Assembly (NCBI RefSeq): GCF_028293085.1
Contig: NZ_JAQGLC010000247.1
Span: forward strand, 1-38,686
Direction of reading: 5' to 3'
DNA length: 38,686 bases
Source: Sphingomonas bacterium
Lineage (GTDB): Bacteria; Pseudomonadota; Alphaproteobacteria; Sphingomonadales; Sphingomonadaceae
Shown here: in pieces, positions 1 through 7,945 of the stretch
Layout: the number at the start of each line of letters is the position of its first letter
How positions within the stretch are numbered: the first letter of the stretch is position 1
The notes under the pieces: generated by a model
Told to the model about the DNA's origin: nothing
Databases searched by the model: none
Seen by the model: the letters and a program-made list of their open reading frames with translations, nothing else
Program-made: the position numbers and the translations under genes

Positions 1-663
1 CCAGGTCGCCTTGCCGACACCGTCCAGGATCACCGGCACGCCCTTGCCCCCGGTCAGCGCGCGGACTTGCTTCGCGACATCGACCTGTTTGTGGATCAGC
101 ACATGGTCGGCGCCCGCCGCCTTTGCCTGGGCGGCCTTGTCCTCGGTGCCGACGGTGCCGATCACGGTCGCGCCGATATGCTTGAGCCAGCCCACCAGAA
201 TGTGCCCGACCCCGCCCGCCGCGGCATGAACCAGCACGGTCTGGCCGGGCTGCACCTTCGCACACCGCTCGATCAGGAACTCGGCGGTGCAGCCCTTGAG
301 CAGCATGGCCGCGGCGGTGCGATCGTCGACCGAATCGGGGATCTTCAGCAACTGGGCGGCCGGCACGTTACGCTCGGTCGCATAGGCACCGCGGAGCGGG
401 CCGAAGGTGCCGACCCGATCGCCCACTGCCAGATCGGTCACGCCCTCGCCGAGCGCCTCGACCACGCCGACCGCTTCGCTGCCCAGGCCGCCCGGCAGCG
501 GCGACGGGTAGAGGCCGGTGCGGAAATAGACGTCGATATAGTTCAGGCCGACCGCGGTGTGGCGCATGCGGACCTCGCCGGGCCCGGGAGCGGGCAGGTC
601 GATATCGACCCAGTGAATCACTTCGGGGCCACCGGTCTGCTCGATCCGTGCAACGCGTGCCAT
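1..663 (-). CDS. NADPH:quinone oxidoreductase (zinc-independent MDR family), C-terminus cut by window edge
   Basis: The visible 221 residues begin MARVARIEQTGGPEV and match the quinone oxidoreductase branch of the medium-chain dehydrogenase/reductase superfamily, soluble NADPH-dependent enzymes that reduce quinones or enones. Seen: the N-terminal GroES-like part with NYIDVYFRTGLYP (about residues 45-57) and GLGSEAVGVVEALG, and the nucleotide-binding part with HAAAGGVGHILVGWLKHIGA, the usual glycine-rich Rossmann turn followed by WLKHIGA. The catalytic-zinc Cys of alcohol dehydrogenases is absent, as expected for this branch. ATG at 663 is preceded by AGGAGA with eight bases spacing. The gene runs off the left edge, so roughly the last third is missing. 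It is transcribed away from the aldehyde dehydrogenase at 785, sharing a 121-base promoter region. Substrate cannot be told. Confidence 0.9.
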   Translation of the reverse strand, partial: MARVARIEQTGGPEVIHWVDIDLPAPGPGEVRMRHTAVGLNYIDVYFRTGLYPSPLPGGLGSEAVGVVEALGEGVTDLAVGDRVGTFGPLRGAYATERNVPAAQLLKIPDSVDDRTAAAMLLKGCTAEFLIERCAKVQPGQTVLVHAAAGGVGHILVGWLKHIGATVIGTVGTEDKAAQAKAAGADHVLIHKQVDVAKQVRALTGGKGVPVILDGVGKATW

Positions 664-685
664 GTGTCGGTCTCCTGCTGGGGTC

Positions 686-720
686 AGTTGCAGATAGTGG
701 TCGCGTTTCAGGTTGCAACT
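686..720. promoter_or_regulatory. Candidate operator in the divergent qor/aldehyde dehydrogenase promoter region
   Basis: The divergent region contains AGTTGCA (686-692) and its exact reverse complement TGCAACT (714-720). The second arm lies within GTTGCAAC (712-719), itself a perfect 8-base palindrome. Arms are 28 bases apart centre to centre, close to three helical turns, which fits a dimeric or tetrameric regulator. No regulator gene lies beside it, so this is inference from symmetry and position only. Confidence 0.3.
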
Positions 721-784
721 CTTCGTCTTGCCCGCCATCTAGGCAGCCACACCGTACCACGAATTCAAAAAATCGGAGGCGAGG

Positions 785-2209
785 ATGAAGAGCTACCTCA
801 AGCAGTATATCGACGGAAAGTGGGTCGAGAGCGAGGGCGGCAAGCGCCATGAGGTGATCGATCCCGCGACCGAGCAGCCTTGCACCGAGATCACATTGGG
901 CAGCGCCGCCGATGTCGACAAGGCCGTCGCCGCAGCGCGGCGCGCGTTCGAGAGCTGGTCGCAGTCGAGCGTCGAGGAGCGCGCCGCGTTGCTCGGCCGG
1001 ATCATCGAGGAGTATAAGGCGCGGATCCCCGATCTCGCCCAGGCGATCAGCCAGGAAATGGGCGCGCCGATCGGCTTCGCCACCGCGGCCCAGGCGCCCA
1101 CCGGGCTCGGCCATTTCATGTCGACGCTGAAGGCGCTGAACAGCTTCGAGTTCGAGGAAAGGCTCGGCCGCGCGCGCGTGGTGCATGAGGCACTCGGCGT
1201 CGTCGCGATGATCACGCCGTGGAACTGGCCGCTCAACCAGATCTGCGCCAAGGTCGCCCCTGCCCTCGCCGCCGGCGACACGATGGTGCTGAAGCCGAGC
1301 GAGGAATCGCCGGGCTGCGCGATGATCCTGGCCGAGATCATGGACAAGGCCGGCGTACCTGCGGGCGTGTTCAACCTGGTCAATGGCGACGGGCCGGGCG
1401 TGGGCGCGGCGCTGTCGAGCCACCGCGATGTCGACATGGTGAGCTTCACCGGATCGACCCGGGCCGGCATCGCGGTGGCACAGGCCGCCGCCGCGACCGT
1501 CAAGCGCGTGCATCAGGAGCTGGGCGGCAAGGCCGCGAATCTGGTGCTGGAGGGCGCCGATCTCGCCGCGGTGCTGCCGCCGACGGTGCAGGGCGTGCTC
1601 GCCAATTCGGGGCAGAGCTGCATCGCGCCGACGCGGCTGCTGGTCAATGCCTCGCAGGTCGGCGAGGCGACGCAGATCGTGAAGACGATGATGGAGGCGA
1701 CGAAGGTCGGCGATCCGTCGGTGATGGGCGCGCATATCGGCCCGGTCGTCAACAAGGCGCAGTACGAGAAGATCCAGGGGCTGATCCAGTCGGCGATTGA
1801 CGAGGGCGCAACCCTCGTCACCGGCGGCACCGGGCGGCCCGACGGGCACAATGCGGGCTATTTCATCAGGCCGACCCTGTTCACCGATGTAACCCCAGGC
1901 ATGCGCATCGCGCAGGAGGAGACGTTCGGACCCGTAGCGACGATCACGTCCTACGACACGCAGGACGAGGCGATCCGCATCGCCAACGACACGCCGTACG
2001 GCCTGTCCGCGACGATCTCGGGCGATCCCGCCGCGGCGGCCAAGGTCGCGGGCCGGCTGCGCGCCGGGCTGGTCACGATCAACTCGTGGAGCCCCGACGG
2101 CAACGCGCCGTTCGGCGGGTACAAGCAATCGGGCAATGGCCGCGAGAACGGCAAATATGGCCTGACCGACTTCATGGAAGTGAAGACGGTGGTGGGCGAA
2201 CCGGCCTGA
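785..2209 (+). CDS. Aldehyde dehydrogenase family protein (NAD(P)+-dependent)
   Basis: 474-residue soluble enzyme of the ALDH superfamily, oxidising an aldehyde to the acid with NAD(P)+. Seen: the N-terminal YIDGKWVES start typical of the family, the cofactor-pocket motif ITPWNWPLNQI (about 140-150), FTGSTRAG (about 225), the general base Glu245 in HQELGGKAANLVL, and the nucleophile Cys279 in NSGQSCIAPTR; the C-terminal PFGGYKQSGNGRENG is also intact. Length is normal and all catalytic residues are present. ATG at 785 follows GGAGGCGAGG. The ATP-grasp gene starts four bases after its stop, so the two are probably co-transcribed. Sequence alone does not identify the aldehyde; the neighbouring quinone oxidoreductase suggests reactive-carbonyl or aromatic catabolism, which is inference. 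Confidence 0.95.
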   Translation: MKSYLKQYIDGKWVESEGGKRHEVIDPATEQPCTEITLGSAADVDKAVAAARRAFESWSQSSVEERAALLGRIIEEYKARIPDLAQAISQEMGAPIGFATAAQAPTGLGHFMSTLKALNSFEFEERLGRARVVHEALGVVAMITPWNWPLNQICAKVAPALAAGDTMVLKPSEESPGCAMILAEIMDKAGVPAGVFNLVNGDGPGVGAALSSHRDVDMVSFTGSTRAGIAVAQAAAATVKRVHQELGGKAANLVLEGADLAAVLPPTVQGVLANSGQSCIAPTRLLVNASQVGEATQIVKTMMEATKVGDPSVMGAHIGPVVNKAQYEKIQGLIQSAIDEGATLVTGGTGRPDGHNAGYFIRPTLFTDVTPGMRIAQEETFGPVATITSYDTQDEAIRIANDTPYGLSATISGDPAAAAKVAGRLRAGLVTINSWSPDGNAPFGGYKQSGNGRENGKYGLTDFMEVKTVVGEPA

Positions 2210-2213
2210 CGCG

Positions 2214-3059
2214 ATGCGCTCGATCGATGTGCTGATGCCCGCCGCCGCCAGCGAATATGGTGCGGTGGCGGCGGAGATTCTCGACCAGTATCGCGCCGCC
2301 TTCACGGCGCGCGACATGGCGCTCGTCACCCGGCCCTGGGATCAGGGGCCGGGCGCCAACGAGAATTGGGGCGACGCGACCCTGGCGCTGTTTGCTTGGG
2401 GCTATCATCTCGACGTGGCACGATGGGAGGCGATGCTGGCGGCGTGGCCGGCTGAGCGCTTGCTGCTCAACGCTGCGCCGTTGCTGGCCTGGAACACGCG
2501 CAAGACCTATCTGATCGAGCTCGAGGCGAAGGGCATTCCGATCGTGCCGAGCCGCTTCGGCCGTGCCGATGCAGCGAGCGTCGCCGCGGCGTTCGAGGCG
2601 TTCGGCGCGGCGGAGCTGGTGGTGAAGCCGCAGGTTTCCGGCGGCAGCTATCGGACGGTGCGGGTCAAGCCGGGGGATGCGGTCGAGCCGCTCGACGACG
2701 CGATCATCCAGCCCTTCATTCCGGCCGTCTCGGGCGAGGGCGAGCTGTCTTTCCTGTTCATCGGCGGTGCGTTCAGACACGCGGTGCGCAAGGTGGCGAA
2801 GCAGGGCGATTTCCGTATCCAGCCGCAGTTCGGCGGACAGTTCAGTCGGTTCGAGCCGGAGGCGGCGCAACTGGCGCTGGCCGAGACCGTGATCGCCGCC
2901 CTGCCTGAGGCGTCGCTCTATGCCCGGGTGGACCTGTTGCGCCTTGCCGATGGCAGCCTCGCGCTGATGGAGTTGGAGGCGATCGAGCCAGATCTCTATC
3001 CGCACATGGCGCCCGAGCTTCCCGCGCGGCTGGCGGATGCGGTGGCGGCGCGGCTCTAG
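2214..3059 (+). CDS. ATP-grasp domain protein (RimK/DcsG-like ligase)
   Basis: 281 residues with the layout of small stand-alone ATP-grasp ligases (COG0189-like), which join a carboxylate to an amine or thiol through an acyl phosphate. Seen: NAAPLLAWNTRKTYLIELEAKGIPIVPSR (quoted in parts: WNTRKTYL about 97-104, then GIPIVPSRF), the ATP-binding lysine strand ELVVKPQVSGGSYRTVRV (about 133-150), QPFIPAVSGEGELSFLFIGG (about 164-183), and the metal-binding end YARVDLLRLADGSLALMELEAIEPDLY (D and E residues about 243-262). It follows the aldehyde dehydrogenase by four bases. Its stop overlaps, tail to tail, the stop of the regulator at 3056. Substrate is unknown; D-cycloserine-type, glutathione-like or peptide-tailing chemistry are all possible for this family. 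Confidence 0.8.
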   Translation: MRSIDVLMPAAASEYGAVAAEILDQYRAAFTARDMALVTRPWDQGPGANENWGDATLALFAWGYHLDVARWEAMLAAWPAERLLLNAAPLLAWNTRKTYLIELEAKGIPIVPSRFGRADAASVAAAFEAFGAAELVVKPQVSGGSYRTVRVKPGDAVEPLDDAIIQPFIPAVSGEGELSFLFIGGAFRHAVRKVAKQGDFRIQPQFGGQFSRFEPEAAQLALAETVIAALPEASLYARVDLLRLADGSLALMELEAIEPDLYPHMAPELPARLADAVAARL

Positions 3060-3343
3060 CGCCGCCAGGGCCGGACAGGCCGGAATATCGCCGCCTCATT
3101 GCCCGCCCGCCGCGTCACGGCGATCAGGCGGCGGCGTTCGAGATGCGCGATCGCCGCCTGGCAGGAGCGCCGCGACAAGCCGGTCCGCTCGGCGATCATC
3201 GTATAGCTCAGCGCCCCGCCATCGCTCGCCTCGATCAGCAGATAGACGAGGAAGGCGGAGGGCTTGCGATCATGCCCGACCAGATCGCCCATCAGCGTGT
3301 CGACGACATAGCGGTCGAGCGGGAGCGTGGCATCCATTGCCAT
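3056..3343 (-). CDS. Small winged-helix transcriptional regulator (MarR/Rrf2-like fold)
   Basis: 95 residues from ATG at 3343. A helix-turn-helix is evident: SYTMIAERTGLSRRSCQAAIAHLERRRLIAV (in parts: SYTMIAERTGLSRRSCQ, then AAIAHLERRRLIAV) is a textbook recognition helix followed by a wing, and there is no obvious effector domain. An in-frame TTG at 3373 would add ten residues, but the nearest purine-rich stretch (GGGAG) does not favour either start strongly. It faces the ATP-grasp gene, their stop codons overlapping by four bases, and it diverges from the VOC gene at 3410, with only 66 bases between start codons. It may therefore autoregulate and control the VOC gene; that is inference. Confidence 0.65.
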   Translation of the reverse strand: MAMDATLPLDRYVVDTLMGDLVGHDRKPSAFLVYLLIEASDGGALSYTMIAERTGLSRRSCQAAIAHLERRRLIAVTRRAGNEAAIFRPVRPWRR

Positions 3344-3409
3344 GGCAATAATTGCGCTGCTCCCGGCTGGCAAGCGGCGGGGTTATCGCTGCGGGGGAGG
3401 AGACCGATA

Positions 3410-3775
3410 ATGATCAGGATGGTGAAGTTCGTGAGCATCCCCACCACGGACCAGGATCGCGCACTCGATTTCTGGACGACCAGGATGGGCTTCCGCGTCG
3501 TGACCGACCAGCCGATAGGCGAAACCCAGCGCTGGATCGAGCTCGGCATTCCGGGCGCCGAGACGTCGGTCGTGCTGTTCACGCCGGAGGGGCATGAGAG
3601 CCGGATCGGCGGCTTCTTCAACGGATCGTTCGCGTGCGACGATGTCGACTACAGCTACCGCCAGCTCAGCGAGCGCGGCGTGGTGTTCGACGGGCCGCCC
3701 GAGAAACAGCCCTGGGGCAGTTACGCCACGTTCCGCGATCCCGACGGGAACCAGTTCGTGCTGTCGAGCCGGTGA
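3410..3775 (+). CDS. VOC family protein (glyoxalase/bleomycin-resistance fold)
   Basis: 121 residues of one vicinal-oxygen-chelate unit made of two beta-alpha-beta-beta-beta modules. Seen: MIRMVKFVSIPTTDQDRALDFWTTRMGFRVV for module one (in parts), RWIELGIPGAETSVVLFTP, then CDDVDYSYRQLSERGVVFDGPPE, and the closing ATFRDPDGNQFVLSS, the common C-terminal signature carrying a metal or substrate acidic residue. Family members are metal-dependent lyases, dioxygenases or binding proteins for antibiotics, so the activity cannot be set from sequence. The ATG at 3410 is preceded by GGGGGAGGAG, a strong ribosome binding site. It is transcribed divergently from the small winged-helix regulator and ends just before tamB, facing it. 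Confidence 0.85.
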   Translation: MIRMVKFVSIPTTDQDRALDFWTTRMGFRVVTDQPIGETQRWIELGIPGAETSVVLFTPEGHESRIGGFFNGSFACDDVDYSYRQLSERGVVFDGPPEKQPWGSYATFRDPDGNQFVLSSR

Positions 3776-3793
3776 CAACCCCGCTCTCGAGAC

Positions 3794-6700
3794 TCAATAA
3801 TCCTTCGACACCCGCACGTTGACGCTCTGTCGCCCGAGCGTCGAGATGGTCGACAGCAGCGAAAGCCAGCGGGTCACCTGGAACTCGACCTGAGTCGCCG
3901 AATAGCCCTGGCCGTCAGTGATGATCTCCGCGAACAGCTTGCGGGTGATGTACTTGCCCGCCGCGACCGAGGTGCCGGCGCCGGTCTGCGGGTCGGCTGG
4001 CAGGATGCGCAACCGGTCGAGCCCGGCCGCGCGGCGTACCGCGTTGATCGGGTTGAGGCCGCCGCTGCCATCGCGGAGCGCCGCCACTGCCGCCGCGAGC
4101 TGCAACGCTTCGGGTGCGGACAGGTTGGTGATCGAGGTCCCGAACAACAGCCGCGAGAGCAGCTCGTCCTCGGGCAAGGCAGGCACGCTGGTGAAACTGA
4201 TATCGGGCTTCTGCGCGAAGCCAGTGACCCGGATCGTCGCGCTCAACCCGGTCGAATCCGCATTGGCGGCGATGTCGAGCGACGGATTGGCGGGGACCGA
4301 TCCGTCGAACAGGATGCGCCCGCGCTCGAGCTCGAACTGGCGGCCGGCGAATTCGTAATCGCCGCGGATCAGGTCAGCCCGTCCGACAATCGACGGATTG
4401 TCCGGCGCGCCGCCGATCTGGAGGTTGGCCGACCATTCGCTGTTGAGGCCGAGGCCGCTGACGATCAGCTGGTTGGGCGCCCGCGCCTTGACGTCGAGCC
4501 GCCAGGGCTTGCGCGGGACGTCCTCTTCCTCGCCGCCGCCGGGCAGGTTGATCTCGCGGATGTTGAGCTGCGGTACCGCACTCGCGGCGGTGGCCTGGCC
4601 GAGCCGGTAGCGGCTCTTGTTGAGCAGCAGATCGCCCGAGATCACCCCGCCCTGCCCGTCCGACCTGAAGGCGAGCGCGCCGGTGACGGTCGCGCCGATA
4701 TCGTCGCGGTTGATCATCACCGCATTGTCCGCCTTGATCGCGAGATCGATGCCGAAGCCATTGGCCGCCGCCAGATCGAACGAACCGGTGCCGCTGACGC
4801 GCCCGCCCTTGCCCGCATCGGCGCTGAACTTCTCGACCACCAGACGCGATCCGCCGAAACGGCCGGTCGCCTGGACGTTGGTGAGCACGGTGCCGGTCAC
4901 GCCGCTTTCGATCCGCGCATTCTTCGCCTCGACCACGCCCTTGATCTGCGGATCGTTGACGCGTCCGCCGAGATCGGCACCGATCGCGACCGGACCGGTC
5001 AGGTCGAATAGCTCCATGCCGGTCAACCGCCACAAAGTGTCCGCCGGGCCGTCATAGCGGAGCTGCGCGAACAAGGGCGCGTTGGCGAGCTGAGTCGCGA
5101 GATCGCCCGATCCGGACAAAGTGAGCTGCGCCTGCGCCCGCCCGACGGTCTTCCCGCCAGTCGTCGCCACCGCGCGCGCAGCGGCCTTGCCGGGCTGCAG
5201 GATCGCGGCGATGCCGACATCGACCGGCTGCGACGACAGGATCAGGCCCGAGCGAGTCAGGCCGCGCACCGTCAGGTCCGCCCGCCCGGTCGGTGCGGTG
5301 CCCTTCGCCTGCGCGAAGGAAAGCTTGCCCGAGGCGGTGCCGCCAAGGCCGAGGCCGGGATAGCCGATATCGAGGATCGACAACGGCATGCGGGACATGG
5401 TCGCATCGACCGCACTGGAATTGCCGGAGAAGCGGCCACCGACCTGCGCCTCGCCGCCCGCGAAGCTGAGCTTGGTGGGAGCCAGCCGCCAGCCGTCGCC
5501 GTCGCGGGTGAAGACCGCCGGGGTGACGAGCTTCAGCGGCCGGCGATCGAGCGTGCCCTGCGCGGAGAAGGAATAGCTGTCGGGCGTCACCTGGGTGACC
5601 GTCTGGATATCGAAGGCACGGCCGCGCGACCCGGCGAGCGACGCGGTGATCTCGCCGCGCCCGCCGCGCAGCGACGCGTGCCCGGCGAAGCGGCCGAGCG
5701 TGAGCGTGCCGCGCCGCAGCCCCGAACCCGTCGCGGTCGCCTCGATCGACGTGCCGGCCGGATCGAGCAGCACGACGGCGTCGAGATGCCCGCGCCGGAG
5801 CGTTACCGCCTCCGCCAGCCGCGCCGCATTGGCGTCGAGATGCGCCTCGATCCGCTGGATCGTGCCGACCGGCCGGAACAGGAGCTCGCCCGACAGGCCG
5901 CCGCCGGCGATCGCAAGGCGCCCGTCGAACCCGCCGGTCACGACCTGCAACGCGCCCTTGGCCTGGGTGCCGCTGACGTTCAACTCGGCGATCGCGATCG
6001 TCGCGTTGCCGCCCTTGGGCAGCACTATCTCGCCCTTGCCGTTGAACGCGCCGAGCATCGATCCGCCCTTGGCGGTGAAGGCGAAGCCCTGCGCGGTCGG
6101 ATCGAGATGCGCAACGACATTGGTCAGGCCCAGGGTTTCGTTGGGCCGCTCGAACACCAGGTCGAGCGTCGGCCGGTCGATCTTGCCGTCGAGCTTGATC
6201 GTCAGCGGGCCATAGGTCGCTTGCTTTCCGCTACCCTCGAAATGGAAGGTGCCGTCGCGCCGCATCAGGCCATTGCCCGCCAGCCGGAGCGACGGCGCGG
6301 TCAGGATCAGGTTGGTGAGATGAAGGACGCCGTCGGGCGTGCGTTCCAGCCCCGTCGTGATGTGCGGCAGACCGCCGGCGAGCGAGCGGAAAAAGGCGTT
6401 GTCGAGCCGCACCATCTGCGCGACGGCGCTGCCGATCACGCGGCTGCCCTTGCCGCCCGGGCCCGGCACGACCTTCAAGGTGGACTTCACATCGACGATG
6501 CCGAGGCCGGGAATGAGGTAACGCCCGAGCGCGCCGTTGATGCCGACCTCGTAATGGCCCGTCGCGAGATCGAGCGTGAGGTTGATCCGCGCGGTCAGCT
6601 TGTCCGATTTGACGCGGAGATCGTCGCCGGTGACCAGCTTGCTCGTGATGCGCAATACGCCGTCGACGCTGAGATTGGTGAGGATGCCGCCCGCGACATC

Positions 6701-7945
6701 GCCGACGCCGGTAACCCGCGCCGCGGTGAAGCGCACCGGCAGCAGGATCGGCGACTTCGACAGATGCCCGACGCCGGCGGCGCGCGCGCGCTCGAACCCG
6801 GTATTGTCGAAAGCGAAGCGATCGGCGGTGATCCGGTAATCGAACCGCGCGGTGGCGAATTCCCCGTCGAGGATCGCGCGCAGCTCGATCGCGCGGCCGC
6901 TCATATTGGGGAACAGGGCGGCGGGCTGCAGCAGCCGTGCGCGAACGCGCATGTTGCGATAGCTGCCATGGCCGAGATCGAGCGCCCCGACCGCATCGAT
7001 CGCGAGCGCGGCGGAGCGCAGATCGAGCGTGCCGTCGAGCCGCCGGTCGGCGAGCGTCGCCTTGCCGTTGACGGTGACGTGCGGGCTGGTCAGCCGGGCC
7101 AGCTTGCCCCTGGCGAGCGAGCCCGGATTCAGCGTGCCGGTCAGCGCATAGACGCCCGCACGGTTGCTCAGCGCGAGATCGACGACATGGACGGCACCGA
7201 CATCGGCGCGGGCGCTGCCCTTCCACGCGCTCCACGTCCCGTCGCCGGCGATATCGAGCGCGATCGGGTGCGCGGCGCCGGCGAGCTTCGCCAGCACGCC
7301 GTTAGCTGTCCCGCGGGCGTGCGCGTCGATATCGAACCGGTTCCGGTCGGGCGCCGCGTCGAGCTTGAGCGCGAGGGTGTCGCTACCCTCGACCCGGGCA
7401 TTGAGATCGATCAGCGCGCGGCCGGCATGCACGTCGGCGCGCGCCACCAGCCGCCCGGTCCGCGCCACGCCGGTGATCCCGGACGACACAGCGAGCCGGT
7501 CGATACGCAGCTCGCCGATGCGGATGTCGAAGCTCGGCAGGAGCGGACCCGGCTTGCCGGTGCGGATCGTGTAGGGAAGCCTGGCCAAGGTCGCGCGCGG
7601 GATGACGAGGCTGCGGATATGGAGCCGATTGTCGAGCCACGCGAAGGGCACCCAGCTCAGCTCGGCGCGCGGCGCGGAGAAGACCAGGCCTCTGGGATCG
7701 GAGACACGGACGTCGATCAATGTCGCCTTCGAATAGAGCGATCCTTCGATCCGCCCGACGCTGTAGCGCAGACCGTTGGAGGGCCGGAGCTCGGCGATCC
7801 GGTTCGCGACCCAACGGTGGCCGATGCTGGTGTCGAATATGCCGAGCGCCACGACGACCAACGCGAGCAGCCCGAGCAACCCGCCGACGAGCCAGCGCCA
7901 CCAGCGGCTACGCGACTTCATCTGCGGGGCTTCGTCTTCGCTCAA
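3794..7945 (-). CDS. tamB: Translocation and assembly module protein TamB
   Basis: 1383 residues, the AsmA/TamB-like family of inner-membrane-anchored periplasmic bridges that work with TamA in outer-membrane protein insertion and probably lipid transport. Seen: one N-terminal membrane helix (WWRWLVGGLLGLLALVVVAL, about 14-33), a long beta-rich repetitive body, and the conserved C-terminal DUF490 domain with GDYEFAGRQFELERGRILF, PDISFTSVPALPEDELLSRL and LFGTSITNLSAPEALQLAAA (about 1200-1290), ending in RQSVNVRVSKDY. Length is usual for the family. Its ATG at 7945 overlaps the tamA stop by four bases, so the two are translation-coupled. The gene faces the VOC gene with an 18-base gap and no clear terminator. 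Confidence 0.95.
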   Translation of the reverse strand: MSEDEAPQMKSRSRWWRWLVGGLLGLLALVVVALGIFDTSIGHRWVANRIAELRPSNGLRYSVGRIEGSLYSKATLIDVRVSDPRGLVFSAPRAELSWVPFAWLDNRLHIRSLVIPRATLARLPYTIRTGKPGPLLPSFDIRIGELRIDRLAVSSGITGVARTGRLVARADVHAGRALIDLNARVEGSDTLALKLDAAPDRNRFDIDAHARGTANGVLAKLAGAAHPIALDIAGDGTWSAWKGSARADVGAVHVVDLALSNRAGVYALTGTLNPGSLARGKLARLTSPHVTVNGKATLADRRLDGTLDLRSAALAIDAVGALDLGHGSYRNMRVRARLLQPAALFPNMSGRAIELRAILDGEFATARFDYRITADRFAFDNTGFERARAAGVGHLSKSPILLPVRFTAARVTGVGDVAGGILTNLSVDGVLRITSKLVTGDDLRVKSDKLTARINLTLDLATGHYEVGINGALGRYLIPGLGIVDVKSTLKVVPGPGGKGSRVIGSAVAQMVRLDNAFFRSLAGGLPHITTGLERTPDGVLHLTNLILTAPSLRLAGNGLMRRDGTFHFEGSGKQATYGPLTIKLDGKIDRPTLDLVFERPNETLGLTNVVAHLDPTAQGFAFTAKGGSMLGAFNGKGEIVLPKGGNATIAIAELNVSGTQAKGALQVVTGGFDGRLAIAGGGLSGELLFRPVGTIQRIEAHLDANAARLAEAVTLRRGHLDAVVLLDPAGTSIEATATGSGLRRGTLTLGRFAGHASLRGGRGEITASLAGSRGRAFDIQTVTQVTPDSYSFSAQGTLDRRPLKLVTPAVFTRDGDGWRLAPTKLSFAGGEAQVGGRFSGNSSAVDATMSRMPLSILDIGYPGLGLGGTASGKLSFAQAKGTAPTGRADLTVRGLTRSGLILSSQPVDVGIAAILQPGKAAARAVATTGGKTVGRAQAQLTLSGSGDLATQLANAPLFAQLRYDGPADTLWRLTGMELFDLTGPVAIGADLGGRVNDPQIKGVVEAKNARIESGVTGTVLTNVQATGRFGGSRLVVEKFSADAGKGGRVSGTGSFDLAAANGFGIDLAIKADNAVMINRDDIGATVTGALAFRSDGQGGVISGDLLLNKSRYRLGQATAASAVPQLNIREINLPGGGEEEDVPRKPWRLDVKARAPNQLIVSGLGLNSEWSANLQIGGAPDNPSIVGRADLIRGDYEFAGRQFELERGRILFDGSVPANPSLDIAANADSTGLSATIRVTGFAQKPDISFTSVPALPEDELLSRLLFGTSITNLSAPEALQLAAAVAALRDGSGGLNPINAVRRAAGLDRLRILPADPQTGAGTSVAAGKYITRKLFAEIITDGQGYSATQVEFQVTRWLSLLSTISTLGRQSVNVRVSKDY

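Noticed and set aside
368..2329. Very long minus-strand open frame opposite the aldehyde dehydrogenase
   Set aside because: Arg-rich, low-complexity translation and no family features; an antisense shadow of a high-GC gene.
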